From Canna indica (Eukaryota > Streptophyta > Magnoliopsida > Zingiberales > Cannaceae): DNA of 64,000 nt. Shown piece by piece: positions 35,419-45,759 of the stretch (the stretch's first letter is position 1; each line of letters opens with the position of its first letter). The stretch spans positions 45,395,501-45,459,500 of the forward strand of contig CP136893.1 in the NCBI GenBank assembly GCA_034359265.1, read 5' to 3'. The notes beneath the pieces are model-generated. The model was not told the DNA's origin. It saw only the letters and a program-made list of their open reading frames with translations, and ran no database searches. The position numbers and the translations under genes are program-made.

Positions 35419-35652
35419 GGACGCGCGCCGGAATCGTCCACTTCGGACGCGCGCCGGAATCGTCCACTTCGGACGCGCGCCGGTATCGTCCACTTCGGAC
35501 GCGCGCCGGTATCGTCCAATTCGGACTCGCACCGGAATCGTCCACTTCGGACGCACGCCGGAATCATCCAATTCGGACTCGCACCGGAATCGTCCACTTC
35601 GGACTCGCGCCGGAATCGTCCACTTCGGACGCGCGCCGAAATCGTCCAATAT
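35419..35652. repeat. 26-bp tandem repeat in the CACTA-1 5'UTR intron
   Basis: Nine units of GGACGCGCGCCGGAATCGTC+CACTTC with a few substitutions, plus a partial tenth. Each unit has inverted arms GGACG...CGTCC. The repeat creates ORFs on both strands (35392-35715, 35406-35675, 35417-35686) that are not genes. Confidence 0.93.
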
Positions 35653-35861
35653 GGACTCGAACTGTCTCGAAACATTTAGAAAATAATCATCCTCCGACGA
35701 GTTGATATGTTTCACGTACGCATCGACGATCGGATATGATTTAGCAAAACCTTAGATCCGTTCGGGAATTGTATGTTCGTGTAAAAGAAGTAGATGATCT
35801 TTTATACGACGTACAATTCTTGAATTGTCCCTGATTGGACAATTTGGGAATATAGTTATTT

Positions 35862-36037
35862 GTACTGCACTTACGTTTTTATTTTAACTGTTAACTAATT
35901 ATTCTAAATTTCGGCAACATCTCTCTTGTTCTCCGATACGCGCCCAGATGATATGCGTATTCGGAGAACTGTAGGGAGATGCTGTCGAAATTTAGAATAA
36001 TTAGTTAACAGTTAAAATAAAAACGTAAGTGCAGTAC
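35862..36037. repeat. Long hairpin (about 80-bp arms) upstream of the transposase
   Basis: Left arm 35862-35941 (GTACTGCACTTACGTTTTTA...CTCCGATACGC) pairs with right arm 35955-36037 (GCGTATTCGGAG...TAAAAACGTAAGTGCAGTAC) around a loop of about 13 bases. Pairing is nearly perfect over GTTAACTAATTATTCTAAAT and continues less well outward (35830-36070). It lies in the inferred 5'UTR intron. It could be a foldback insertion or a small-RNA-generating structure. Confidence 0.9.
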
Positions 36038-36118
36038 GAATAACATAAATCCCGAATGGAATAGGACAATCTCACCTAAAGACATTAACCAAAGAAATTG
36101 TCATTGATTGACAGAATC

Positions 36119-39100
36119 ATGTCGGCTGATCGAAGTTGGATGTACCGACGTCTTAATCGTGGAGCTTTAACGAATGAGTTTCGATTAGGCGTAACGTACT
36201 TCCTAAATTTCGCCTATTCGAATCTGAATTTCGTTAGCATGGATGATCAAATCCGATGTCCGTGCCGCATTTGTTCAAATGGACGATTTTTGGATCGGGA
36301 GACTGTCACTCTGCATCTATATACCAAAGGATTTGCACCGAGATATTTTCTATGGACTTGTCACGGGGAGTCACGCGAAGTCGGGACGTCGAGCAATCCT
36401 GTCGTTCAGACATATGGTGAATCTTCCTCTGCTGGTGCTTCTTCATCCGGTCAATGTAATCCCTATAGAACTATGATACTTGATAGTCTTGGGGGTCAAT
36501 TCCGCCTGAATGATAATGTTGATCGGCCAGTTCTTCAGACATCAGTCCCACCAGATACTACAGCGGTTGATATCACAGAAGTAGGGGCTGCGGTAGAGAT
36601 TGAATTACCGAATAAAGAAGCTGCAGAATTTTACGAGATGTTGAAAGCTGCCGATGAACCTTTGTATGAGAATTGTCCTAAATACACTAGGTTTTCAGCA
36701 ATGACACAGCTCTTAAGCATCAAGGCCGATTGTAATATCAGCAAAGTTACGTATGATCGGATTGCTGGATTGATTAATGGAATGCTGCCTACTGATAACA
36801 AGTTTGAGCCTACTTTTTATAAGACTAAAAAGCTAATGAGAAAATTGGGGCTTGGGTACGAAAAAATACACGCGTGCCAAAATAACTGCATTTTATATTA
36901 TAAAGAAAATGTGCAGTTGGATAAATGCCCTGTATGTCAACACCCTCGTTACAAGGAGAAGAAATCGGTCCGACAGAAAAATATCCCGTTTAAGGTGCTT
37001 CGGTATTTTCCACTAACACCGAGGCTTCAAAGGTTATTCATGTCGGAAAAGACAGCCCCCTACATGAGTTGGCATGCAAGAAGTCGTGATGATACAGTAA
37101 TGACTCATCCATCTGACAGTGAAGCATGGAAACATTTGGATACATGTTATCCTTCATTTGCTATGGATACTAGAAATATCAGATTGGGATTGTGCACAGA
37201 TGGTTTTAATCCGTTTGGACATTCTGCAACTCCTTATTCAGTTTGGCCAGTGCTGCTGACAGTTTATAATTTGCCACCGTCAATGTGCATGAAAGATGAA
37301 TTTATTTATCTTTCGATGATTATTCCGGGTCCTAAGGGTCCGCGAAAAGAAATTGACATATTTCTCAGACCCTTGATAGATGAATTGAAAACATTGTGGA
37401 CTGAGGGAGCTGTCACTTATGATTGTCATCGGAAGCAAAACTTCAATTTAAAGGCCGCGGTCTTGTGGACAATCAATGATTTCCCCGCGTACGGCATGTT
37501 GTCGGGTTGGAGCACTCACGGCCGACTCTCTTGCCCGTATTGTATGGAACACTCTAAATCAATCAGTCTTCAGAACGGACGAAAAATCTCATTCTTTGAT
37601 TGTCATCGTCGATTCCTACCGGTTCATCACCAGTATCGAAGGAATCGTAATAAATTTACTAAGGGCAGAGTCGAAAGAGATGGGCCACCACCGATGTTGT
37701 CTGGTGAACAAATGTTAGCACGTGTTTCAGCACTTCCAGATATTGTATTCGGTCGCAATGAAAGAGTGTCAGGTTTTGGCCAAACACACAACTGGGTGAA
37801 AAAAAGTATCTTTTGGGAATTGCCCTATTGGAGTTCATTATTGATTCGACATAATTTAGATGTCATGCACATTGAAAAAAATGTGTTTGATAATATTTTC
37901 AACACTGTGATGGATATTTCTGGAAAACTAAAGATAATGTCAAAGCCCGACATGATCTGAAAATACTTTGTAAAAGACCAGAGTTGGAGTTACAAGAGGT
38001 CAACGGACGATATCTGAAACCGAAGGCCCTATATGTGTTAAATAAACAACAGATCAAAGATGTTTGTCAATGGGTAAAAGAACTCAGATTACCCGATGGA
38101 TATGCTTCAAACTTATCTCGATGTGTGAACGTCGATGATTGCAAAATATCAGGGATGAAGAGCCATGATTGTCTTGTATTCATGCAGAGATTACTTCCGA
38201 TCGCATTTCGAGATCTTCTACCTGATAATATTTGGGGTCCGTTGATTGAATTAAGTATGTTTTTTAGAAGCATCTGTGCAAATGTCCTTCGAGTCGAAGA
38301 TATGTCAACACTTGAAAATAATATTGTTGAAATCATATGCAAGCTGGAGCAGTTTTTCCCTCCTGCATTTTTTGACTCGATGGAGCATCTACCGATACAC
38401 TTGGCATACGAGGCACGAGTTGGTGGCCCCGTTCAATATCGTTGGATGTACTTATTTGAAAGATACATGAATCGTCTGAAGAAAAAAGTAAAGAACACCG
38501 CAGCTGTTGAAGGATCAATATCTGAATCGTATATCATCCAAGAAATTTCAACATTCTGCTCATTTTACTTTGAATCGACAGTACAGACAAGATTTGATCA
38601 TCTTCCACGTAACGACGACGGGGGTGTTCGACATTCAGATGGACGTTTAAATATATTTTGTCACTCTGGTCGTGCTTTTGGTTCTCGTCCATCTCGACAC
38701 TTAAGCGATGAAGAGTATCATTTGGCACACTTGTATGTATTACTCAATTGCCCAGAGATTGAACAATTCATTGAAATATTTGACATTGAGATGGTGCAAA
38801 AATACTCTATTCACAACGATCAAGAATTGGAGACATTACGGAATCGTGATTTCCCTTCTTGGATTCAGACTTACAGCAAAGATCACAGAGCTGAAATAGA
38901 TGAAAAAAATATTTGAGTTTGTTAGTGGACCGTCGCGACTTGTGTCGTGCTATAGCGGATATTTTGTTAACGGGTATAAATTTCACACGGTTGAATATTC
39001 ATCTACAAAAAAGACGATGAATGCTGGGGTCTGCATGAAAGGGACAACCTATGTTGAATGTGATATGGATTTCTATGGACTAGTGGAAGAAGTGATAGAG

Positions 39101-39589
39101 TTGCACTACTTCGGCTTGAAATCAGTGTTCCTATTTAGATGTCATTGGTTCGATACAACAGAAAGGGGCATGAAAGTTCATCAAAAATACAAACTTGTTG
39201 AGGTTAATTACAAATCGAAATTGGCAGCAAATGAGCCATTTATATTGGCATCACAAGCCGAACAAGTATATTACGCGAAGTATCCGGCTCGAAATAAAGA
39301 TAGAGCAGATTGGCGTGTAGTCTGTAAGACAAAAGGTAGAGGAAAAATTGATCCGATAGTAGGAGAAAATGATCCTCCTGGTTTCTATCAAGAAGATGAT
39401 CTTCCTGCTGTGGATCGTATTATTCCAATACTCGAGGATGCAGACACAACGTCAATTCAATTAGAAGTTGAATATGCTGATGATGACGATCATGAAATTG
39501 AGGAAGCTGGAGATGAAGAAGATGACGAAGAGGAAGAAGAGGAAGAAGAAGAAGAATTCGAAGACTATTATTCAGATGATGAGGAATAA
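36119..39589 (+). pseudogene. CACTA-1 TNP2-type transposase, two frameshifts
   Basis: Catalytic transposase of the CACTA superfamily, acting in the nucleus to excise and insert the element. I start it at ATG 36119 (MSADRSWMYRRLNRGALTNE), the usual opening of the transposase-associated domain (to about residue 85, with CPCRIC). Transposase_21 core follows: LGLCTDGFNPFGHSATPYSV (37190-37245), FLRPLIDELKTLW, GWSTHGRLSCPYC and LDVMHIEKNVFDNI (37857-37900), which carry the presumed catalytic acidic residues. Then the DUF4218-like region (SHDCLVFMQRLLPIAFRDLL, 38160-38220), the DUF4216-like region (FHTVEYSSTKKTMNAGV) and a very acidic tail (39480-39589). The frame shifts within an A run near 37930 and again near 38905; otherwise it is continuous, about 1150 residues. 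Confidence 0.93.
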
Positions 39590-39666
39590 TTGTAAAGTAT
39601 ATATATTTTATTAAATATATCTCTACTATTTATACAATAATCTGATTATATGTCTGTTCGACAGAT

Positions 39667-41208
39667 ATGTCTGGTCGTGGTTATCGACGCAGGAGAGTTT
39701 CGGAGTCTCCGATCGGTGAGACTCCAGCACTTACTCATGCTGCTGATCCTCCTGTTGCTGATCCTCATGAGGATGATACTGCCGAGGCTAGTACATCCAG
39801 ACGCAGGCGGCCACGCGGGCCGAACAGGTGGCAGCCTCCACCAGCCACAGAGTCACGTAGATTGATCAGCGTGATTGGGGAGCGGTAATATATCATGAAT
39901 TATGAATCATTAGAAATTCATTATATCATAATATAATATTAAAATTTATTTTTGTTGTGCAGGTTCGAGCAAGAAGAAGTGCCGAGGAGCATTTCTTCTA
40001 CTATTCGACGATACATGCACGGGGTATGGCCTACGTGGTCTCACGTGCCTAGCGAGCACGTCGACATGTTATGGCGCGAGTTTGAGGCACGTATTATTTT
40101 TTTTTTTACATGCATGATGATATATTAAGAATTGGTACTGATATTATTATTTTGCAGGCTCGCTATACATGGGCCGAGGACCAGAGGTCCTTCATTTACG
40201 CTGCCTGGGAGTCTATTTCCCGGGCAAGGTACAACGGGCAGCTGGGGCAGGCTCGGTCCCGAGCGATGGCCCGAGCTGGGACCACTAACATCGCGGAGAC
40301 TCGAGGATACGGCCCCAGTTGGATTACTCCGGATATATGGGACCAGCTCGTGGGGATATGGTCGACGGATCGATGGCAGGAAGTTTCTCAGAATGCGGCT
40401 AGAAATGGCATGTCGGGGGGAGCAGCGCGTCACACCGGCGGCTCTGTTGCATTTGCAGTGCACGCAAACCGTGTGGTAAGTATATCGTTTAATTATATAT
40501 TTTATTTGTTATTATGTGTACTAATTAATGTATTTGTTTTATAAATGTAGACGACGGTGTCGGATGACGGGACTGTCCAGCGACCCTCCCCGATGGCGGT
40601 GTTTGAGCGGACTCACCGTCGAGCACATGGGACGGGGGAGTACATCGACAACCGCGCTGCATACATTGTGGTAATTATATATTTGTTTAAATTATTCATT
40701 ATATATTTATAATTTAAGTTTTATGATAAATATTAAACAAAAAATCAAACTCGAGTAGGAGACGTACAGCCGGACGGTGGTGCAGCGTGGGGGTACCCCC
40801 GAGGACTTTGACGCAGTATCGTGGGTCGAGGCCGCAGGTGGCTGGGACCATGGCCGCGTATATGGCTTCGCAGATAGTGGTCATGCGCGAGCCGTACTAG
40901 GGCCACTTGGGGCACCGACCCCTCCGGTCGCTGGTGAGCGGCCGTCCACCTTTAGATCCAGTTATGATCATAGTAATAGGATAAGGACACTAGAGGAGAC
41001 GGTCGCGCGTCAGACTGAGATGATGGAGCGTCAGAGTCAGACGATGGCGAATATAGAAGCTATGCTACGCAACTTGTCGGGTCATCCCGAAGCAGGCATC
41101 TCTTCGACATCATCTAATCCATCATCCTCGAGTCAGTCCACGCCGGTGTACACTCAAGCACTCCAGACCCCGCCATATGATCCAGGCCATCCTCCATCGT
41201 CATCGTGA
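39667..41208 (+). CDS. CACTA-1 second gene, TNPA-like Transposase_24 family protein (5 exons)
   Basis: Likely accessory DNA-binding protein of the CACTA element. Suggested exons: 39667-39884, 39963-40086, 40158-40475, 40551-40670, 40759-41208; joined they give one open frame of 409 codons. It begins MSGRGYRRRRVSESPIGE, a basic, Pro/Arg-rich N-terminus, then RFEQEEVPRSISSTIRRYMH. Next come ARYTWAEDQRSFIYAAWESI, HTGGSVAFAVHANRV, the PMAVFERTHRRAHGTGEYID block of the Ptta/En-Spm plant transposase family, a short coiled coil (RIRTLEETVARQTEMMERQS) and a Ser/Pro-rich end. Introns 1, 3 and 4 are GT-AG. Intron 2 keeps the frame only as a GC-AG intron (GAG|GCACGT). TNPA function is inferred from position and family. 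Confidence 0.82.
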
Positions 41209-41519
41209 GATTTTGTTTATATTGACTTTGTTACTCAGATATTGAACTTGTTTAATTTATATTGACTATGTTATTGAGATGTTGATACTTCAATTTTACA
41301 TTTGAATTGTGTTTATACTATCGTGGATAATTATGAATATAAATATAATTATTTTGATGTATATCTTGGTGTGTTTGTGATGTGTGAATGAATGTGTATG
41401 AGATGTTTGTGATGTGTGAATGAATGTGTGTATGAGGGTATGGGTGTGTGAGTTATGTATCAGATAAATGTATCAATGTATCAATGGAAATTTAAAATTT
41501 TCAAATTTTTTGGTTGCAG

Positions 41520-41922
41520 GCATAGGTCATCAGCAACGGCTTTCCCACGGGCGTCCGTGGGAAAGCCGTTGCTAAAAGTGTATCGAGAGCCGTTGCTGAT
41601 GACCTACAGCAACGGCTTAGCGACGGAGTTTTACTAACGGTGTTGCTACGGACTCAGCGGCCGTTGCTATTAATGGTATCAGCAACGGCTCCGGGTCTGT
41701 GGCAAAACCGTTGCTGATAATATTTTTAGCGACGGCCCAGCGGCCGTTGCTGATAATGTTTTGAGCGACGGCCCGAGCGGCCGTTGCTGATCCGTTGCTA
41801 AGTCATCAGCAACGCGACTTTCTGTCACAGCGCTATTGCAACGGCTCAGCCGTTGCTGATGCTCGTCAGCAACGGCTCAGCAACGGCATCAGCCGTTGCT
41901 GATGACCATTTTTCTAGTAGTG
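41520..41922. repeat. CACTA-1 right subterminal and terminal repeats
   Basis: About fifteen copies of ATCAGCAACGGCT and GCCGTTGCTGAT in alternating orientation, ending in TTTCTAGTAGTG. Density is higher than on the left end, as is common for CACTA elements. Confidence 0.92.
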
Positions 41923-42385
41923 CTCCAAACCCCCACTCGGGCTAAAGGGAGAACAACCGAGCTGACCACTCAGGAAATGAACTCCGAGGAGTTATCAACT
42001 ACATCGTCGGTGGATTCGCGGGAGATGGAAAATCTAGCTCGACCAAAAAGAGATCTCTTCGGGCAATCATGGCGATTGACAGTGCTACTCACCCACGATA
42101 GCCCATCTCTAAAATCTGATAATATCATTTTATGAATCCGATTTCCAAAGAATTGATCCAAATCTGCACAACCTGATTGTGATTTTTGTGATTGGAGGAA
42201 ATTTCATTGTTAAAAAGGTCCTAGTAGACCAAGGCAGCTCTGCAGACATCTTCTTCTATTCCACTTTCGAGGAAATTGACTAAAGCCTAGCTCACACCTT
42301 GCAAGGGAGACTTGGTAGGCTTACCGGATGAAAGAGTTGACGTCCGAGGTGCCATATGGATAAGGACACATTCGGGGGGTTGCGG
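41923..42385 (+). pseudogene. Tat-1 protease fragment, downstream of CACTA-1
   Basis: Continuation of the Tat-1 polyprotein after the insertion. The retropepsin segment VIGGNFIVKKVLVDQGSSAD then IFFYSTFEEID (about 42190-42280) contains the catalytic D(Q/T/S)GSS motif. A stop follows, then a DVRGAIWIRTHFGG-like stretch to about 42380. There the sequence joins an inverted Tat gag. RT, RNase H and integrase are absent. Confidence 0.85.
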
Positions 42386-43120
42386 TTTGGATCTCTATCG
42401 CTGCGGCTTGAAACCTTCGTACATAGTCTCTCAATGACTCGTATGGCCCGTGCCTGACATAGTGGAGGGCATCCTCTATTTACGAAGGCACACGAGAGTT
42501 CTACAAAAGAGCGGTTTTTTCTAAGAAAGTTGGAAAGCTTTGCAGAGGATAGGGTTGGAATTGCTTCGTTAAATAGAATCATGGTCTTGAACATCTCAAG
42601 TCTATGGTAGGGTCGGCCATACCATCGTAGGGCATCACAGTATTCAGTAACCTACACCTGGGTGGATGGCACGTTACCATAATGTACTAGGCGAAGAGTT
42701 CCGAGTCGATAGAGAGAGTAGTCGTGACCTCCATGGCCTTGGAATCTTTCTCTCTTCCTTGATGGGGTGTGCTGGAAATCTCATCTCGAATGATGGAAAC
42801 TAGTCTGCTCCTTTTCGAACGGTTGCTTTCTTCATGCTCTGAGTGGCGGCGCTCGTGATCGGTCGGGAGTTGTTCTCGGACCGCGTCAGCATCTCGACCT
42901 GAGTTGCTAACCGTTGGTTCTCTGCCTCTAGGTCATTTATCCGACGCTGGGATGCTTCTGGGGGAGGTTGGTTTGTGCCAGAGCGTACTCCTCACTATTT
43001 CATCGTCACTAGGTTGCGGATCATCATTGTCGTTAGAGCATTGCCATTAGCGTGTGGCGGCGATCACTTGGCTCCTAGTTCCAATCATTGTGGGGTAGGT
43101 AGGCTTTACTCGGCCACATG
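42386..43120 (-). pseudogene. Tat-2 gag in inverted orientation
   Basis: On the minus strand it aligns with Tat-1 gag. Shared blocks are the start near the PBS (ACCATGTGGCCGAG), the SQVIAATR-like N-terminus, a DDPQPSDDE-like acidic stretch, ALSIDSELFA, and the capsid portion (DGMADPT, FKTMILFNEAIPTL, ESLRDYVRRF-like). Multiple stops and frameshifts are present. The ORF at 42292-42594 is an out-of-frame reading of the same gag. Confidence 0.8.
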
Positions 43121-43562
43121 GTGGGCACCAAATATTCCTATCTAAGGATCAGAGTAGTCCGGTTCAGTTCGGTGTCTCCCCTAGTCAAGTGCAACTCCTG
43201 CGAGGAGGGGGACCTGCAAAAGACACTCCGACGCTCAAGTTAGTAGGTCTCCAAGGTCTAGGTAATGAAATTGGAACTTAGGTTACCTAAGGTGTGTCAT
43301 GTCTGTATTTATTGTAGGTGGTGGTGGTGACGATGTCCGACAATCTCGCGCGCGATGATATTACTCAGAATAGGTCGAGGCTGATTCCGGAGATAACAGA
43401 CTTGTAATGGCATATCCCTCGTGATGAGGAATGAAGTGGATGTCCTTGTATGGCCAGGTGGAGCCCTCGGGCCGAACCGTTTGGTCTGACTCGAGTTGGG
43501 TTCAGGAGTGTAGGGCACTAGCTGCTGGGCCTAATTCGGCCAGGACCAAAGGTACTAGTCCA
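43121..43562 (-). repeat. Tat-2 PBS and LTR
   Basis: Plus-strand TGGTGGGCACCAAATATTCC at 43122 is the inverted PBS/LTR junction. The LTR matches pieces of the Tat-1 LTR (GGATCAGAGTAGTCCGGTTC, GTCTGTATTTATTGTAGGTG, ATGTCCTTGTATGGCCAGG). It appears as one uninterrupted 420-bp copy, showing what the Tat-1 LTR was like before insertions. Confidence 0.8.
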
Positions 43563-43619
43563 GTCCAATTAGTAAACACACTATTCATCCCCTCCCCCTT
43601 GTGTAGGTCATTCGCCCAA
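43563..43619 (+). repeat. LTR-B terminal scrap
   Basis: TTAGTAAACACACTATTCAT...GTGTAGGTCATT...CCAACA matches the last 50-60 bp of LTR-B in plus orientation. Nothing else of the element is present. Confidence 0.65.
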
Positions 43620-44841
43620 CACTCCCTACCCAGTCCCTTGCCTCACCCCATCGTATGATCTCGCGCCAAAAGTTAGTTTTATTTTTATTTGCATTTTGTA
43701 TTATGTTTGACGTTTAGATACATATTTTGATATATTGATGTAAATACATATGATATCATGGTAAATGTGACAACGTTTTGATGCATATATGGCATTTGAT
43801 GGTTCTTTGATATTTGATGTGTTTTTGATTGAGAAATTATAGTTCCTTTGTAATTTAAATAGCTTTAAACATGATATTTTTAATTTTTAAAATTTTATAT
43901 AAAAAACAAAATTATGTTCTACGATGACTAAGCGTCACTGAAGATATCAAACTCTGGTATCAGTGATCACCCTATCACCTGTCACAAATTGTTCTGCAAT
44001 GATTTCACGATGGCCACTAGCGGTTGCTAAGTCGTTACAAATTTTACACTCATTTTGCGATGATTGTCTTGTCTCCGCAAATGGTTCATGATCGACTATG
44101 CAATGCTTAGTCGCCATCACCAAGTCGATCGTAGATTCAGTGGCTTCTGCAACCGCCACATCTATGGTCACAAGGTATGCCATCTTACATCAACTTTTTA
44201 GTAGTGATGTTGAACTGAAATTGTTGCTAATGCATCAAATATAGTGTTTACTGTTGGACTTTGAGTGACAAATTGGGCAGTTGTCGGTGAGCTGCCCAAA
44301 ATAGTTTTTACCGTTGGACTATGAACAAGTTAGGCGATTGTTGGAAAGCTGTCCAAAATAGCTCGTAGCTAGTCGGCCAACGCTAATACATGGGCCGAAG
44401 CAAATTCCATCCTTTCTAGTAGTGTGCCTTAGTTCCTTTCTCATTAATTTGTGAGTTTTTCTTCTTCCGTTTCATGACTATTATTGAAACAAATTCAAGT
44501 TTCCTTTTTCATAAAGAAATCTTATTCTATATTATTTTGCCTGCAACAATATGAATATGTACATATCGATCTCCAAGGATAAGCAAGACTATTTGATCGC
44601 CTCAAGAATATATAACAGCCACTACATATGCTGGAGAGTAAATTGCTGTATCAAGATGATGCACAATTGATAATTTATATATTAGAAATAGAAGATGAGA
44701 ATTCTTCATCTTCTGATTCATCCAATTAATATATGCAATTATGCATAATTAATGATTTACTAGTTACAAGATTAGAATTCTCCATCTTCTGGTTCATCCA
44801 ATTCATATATGCAGAATTTACTTACAAGATAATGCAAAGAA
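43620..44841. other. Intergenic DNA with CACTA-like termini, 3' of mTERF
   Basis: No gene is visible. Two sequences look like CACTA right ends: AACTTTTTAGTAGTGA (about 44196-44210) and CCTTTCTAGTAGTGTG (about 44409-44424). Between them is a degenerate duplicated segment (TGTTGGACTTTGAGTGACAA / CGTTGGACTATGAACAAGTT). At 44700-44815 a 40-bp block (GAATTCTTCATCTTCTGATT...) is repeated once in direct orientation. The ORF at 43947-44183 lacks homology. Confidence 0.5.
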
Positions 44842-45759
44842 TTACTGCTGTGTGCTCTTCTCGATCAATTCCTTGAACTCCTCATCAGTGCTCTTCAGCA
44901 TTACTGCCAATGGCACACTCAACCCCCTCTCCCTGAGCTGCTCGTGCCTCGGCTTAATCCTCTTCTCCAGGCTGAAAGCAAAATACTGCGGGAACTTCTT
45001 GAGCTCCTCCAACCTACCCCTCATCTCCCCCACAAAATACTCGTACTTGGGCTTAAAGTTCCTATCAATACTGAAGGTGAACAGCCCCGGGAACCGCAGC
45101 ACCAACCCCACCGCCTCCTCCTTCTCCATCCCCAACCCCACCAGGTACTGCAACTTCGGGATCAACGTCCTCTCCACGCTGGAGACAAGGAGCACTGGCT
45201 CCTGGTACGCCAGTGCCCGCACGTCCCCGAAGCCCAGCCTCTGGAGGTAGATGAGCGCGGGCTTGAGCTGGTCCCGGACGCTGGACGCCAGCAGCCGCGG
45301 GCACATGTTGACCACGCGCCGGAATTCGGAGTCCGGCACGCCGAGGTCACGGGAAAGGAAGGCGAAGACAGGGGCGAGGTCGGCGCGGACGCTGGCGGTG
45401 AGGATCATGGGACACATGCCGAGGATCCGCGGGAGGTCCTTGTGGTGGATGCCCTTAGAGAGGAGGTAGGAGATGATGGAGTGAATGGAAGCGAGGGAGG
45501 CGGCGCGGAGGGCTGGGTTGAGGGCGAGGGCGCGGCCGGCGTCCACGCCCATCACCTCAAGGCTCACGATCTTCTCCTTGACGTGGGCGGGGAGGTCCGG
45601 GAGAGGGAGGGGGAAGTGGTCGGTTGTGGGCGGAGATGCTGTGTTGAGAACTGGGGGCTTGGCGGATGTGCTTGGTAGCTGCCCGCCACCGCCGCCGACG
45701 GCGGCTGCTGCTCCTGCTGCGGCGGCAGTTGTGAGAGCGCAGAGAGAGTGGAGTGGCAT
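44842..45759 (-). CDS. mTERF-family organellar transcription factor
   Basis: An intact, intronless minus-strand gene for a 305-residue mTERF protein. The family binds organellar nucleic acid and acts in chloroplast or mitochondrial transcription termination, splicing or RNA processing. Residues 1-45 (MPLHSLCALTTAAAAGAAAA...) are Ala/Ser/Thr-rich with few acids, a likely transit peptide. From about residue 75 come repeated two-to-three-helix motifs with the family's PxLL signature: NPALRAASLASIHSIISYL, LPRILGMCPMILTASVRADL, VVNMCPRLLASSVRDQLKPA, LAYQEPVLLVSSVERTLIPK, VLRFPGLFTFSIDRNFKPKY, FPQYFAFSLEKRIKPRHEQL. It resembles the group of Arabidopsis At2g34620, recalled and not checked. It is the only undamaged host gene seen, in a TE-poor pocket. 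GC content is high, as in many monocot intronless genes. Confidence 0.93.
   Translation of the reverse strand: MPLHSLCALTTAAAAGAAAAVGGGGGQLPSTSAKPPVLNTASPPTTDHFPLPLPDLPAHVKEKIVSLEVMGVDAGRALALNPALRAASLASIHSIISYLLSKGIHHKDLPRILGMCPMILTASVRADLAPVFAFLSRDLGVPDSEFRRVVNMCPRLLASSVRDQLKPALIYLQRLGFGDVRALAYQEPVLLVSSVERTLIPKLQYLVGLGMEKEEAVGLVLRFPGLFTFSIDRNFKPKYEYFVGEMRGRLEELKKFPQYFAFSLEKRIKPRHEQLRERGLSVPLAVMLKSTDEEFKELIEKSTQQ

Larger units (their letters stand above)
34674..41922 (+). mobile_element. CACTA-1, near-intact CACTA (En/Spm) transposon, TSD CTC
   Basis: A 7249-bp element starting CACTACTAGAAAC and ending TTTCTAGTAGTG, flanked by CTC (34671-34673, 41923-41925). It has subterminal arrays of AGCAACGGC / GCCGTTGCTGA, a TATA box, a GC-rich leader with a 5'UTR intron, a TNP2-type transposase gene and a second spliced gene. 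Clean ends and long ORFs indicate recent insertion into already decayed Tat-1 gag-pro. Confidence 0.96.

Noticed and set aside
35392..35715. Repetitive ORFs encoding ARPKWTIPARVRSGRF-type repeats
   Set aside because: They are translations of the 26-bp tandem repeat in an intron, open on both strands.
37984..38916. A separate 310-residue gene downstream of the transposase
   Set aside because: It has no ATG at its start and continues the transposase protein after a one-base frameshift, so it is part of the same gene.
40125..40463. 112-residue minus-strand ORF
   Set aside because: Antisense of exon 3 of the CACTA-1 second gene.
44944..45678. 244-residue plus-strand ORF
   Set aside because: It is the antisense shadow of the mTERF gene in GC-rich sequence; its translation lacks any recognisable motif.
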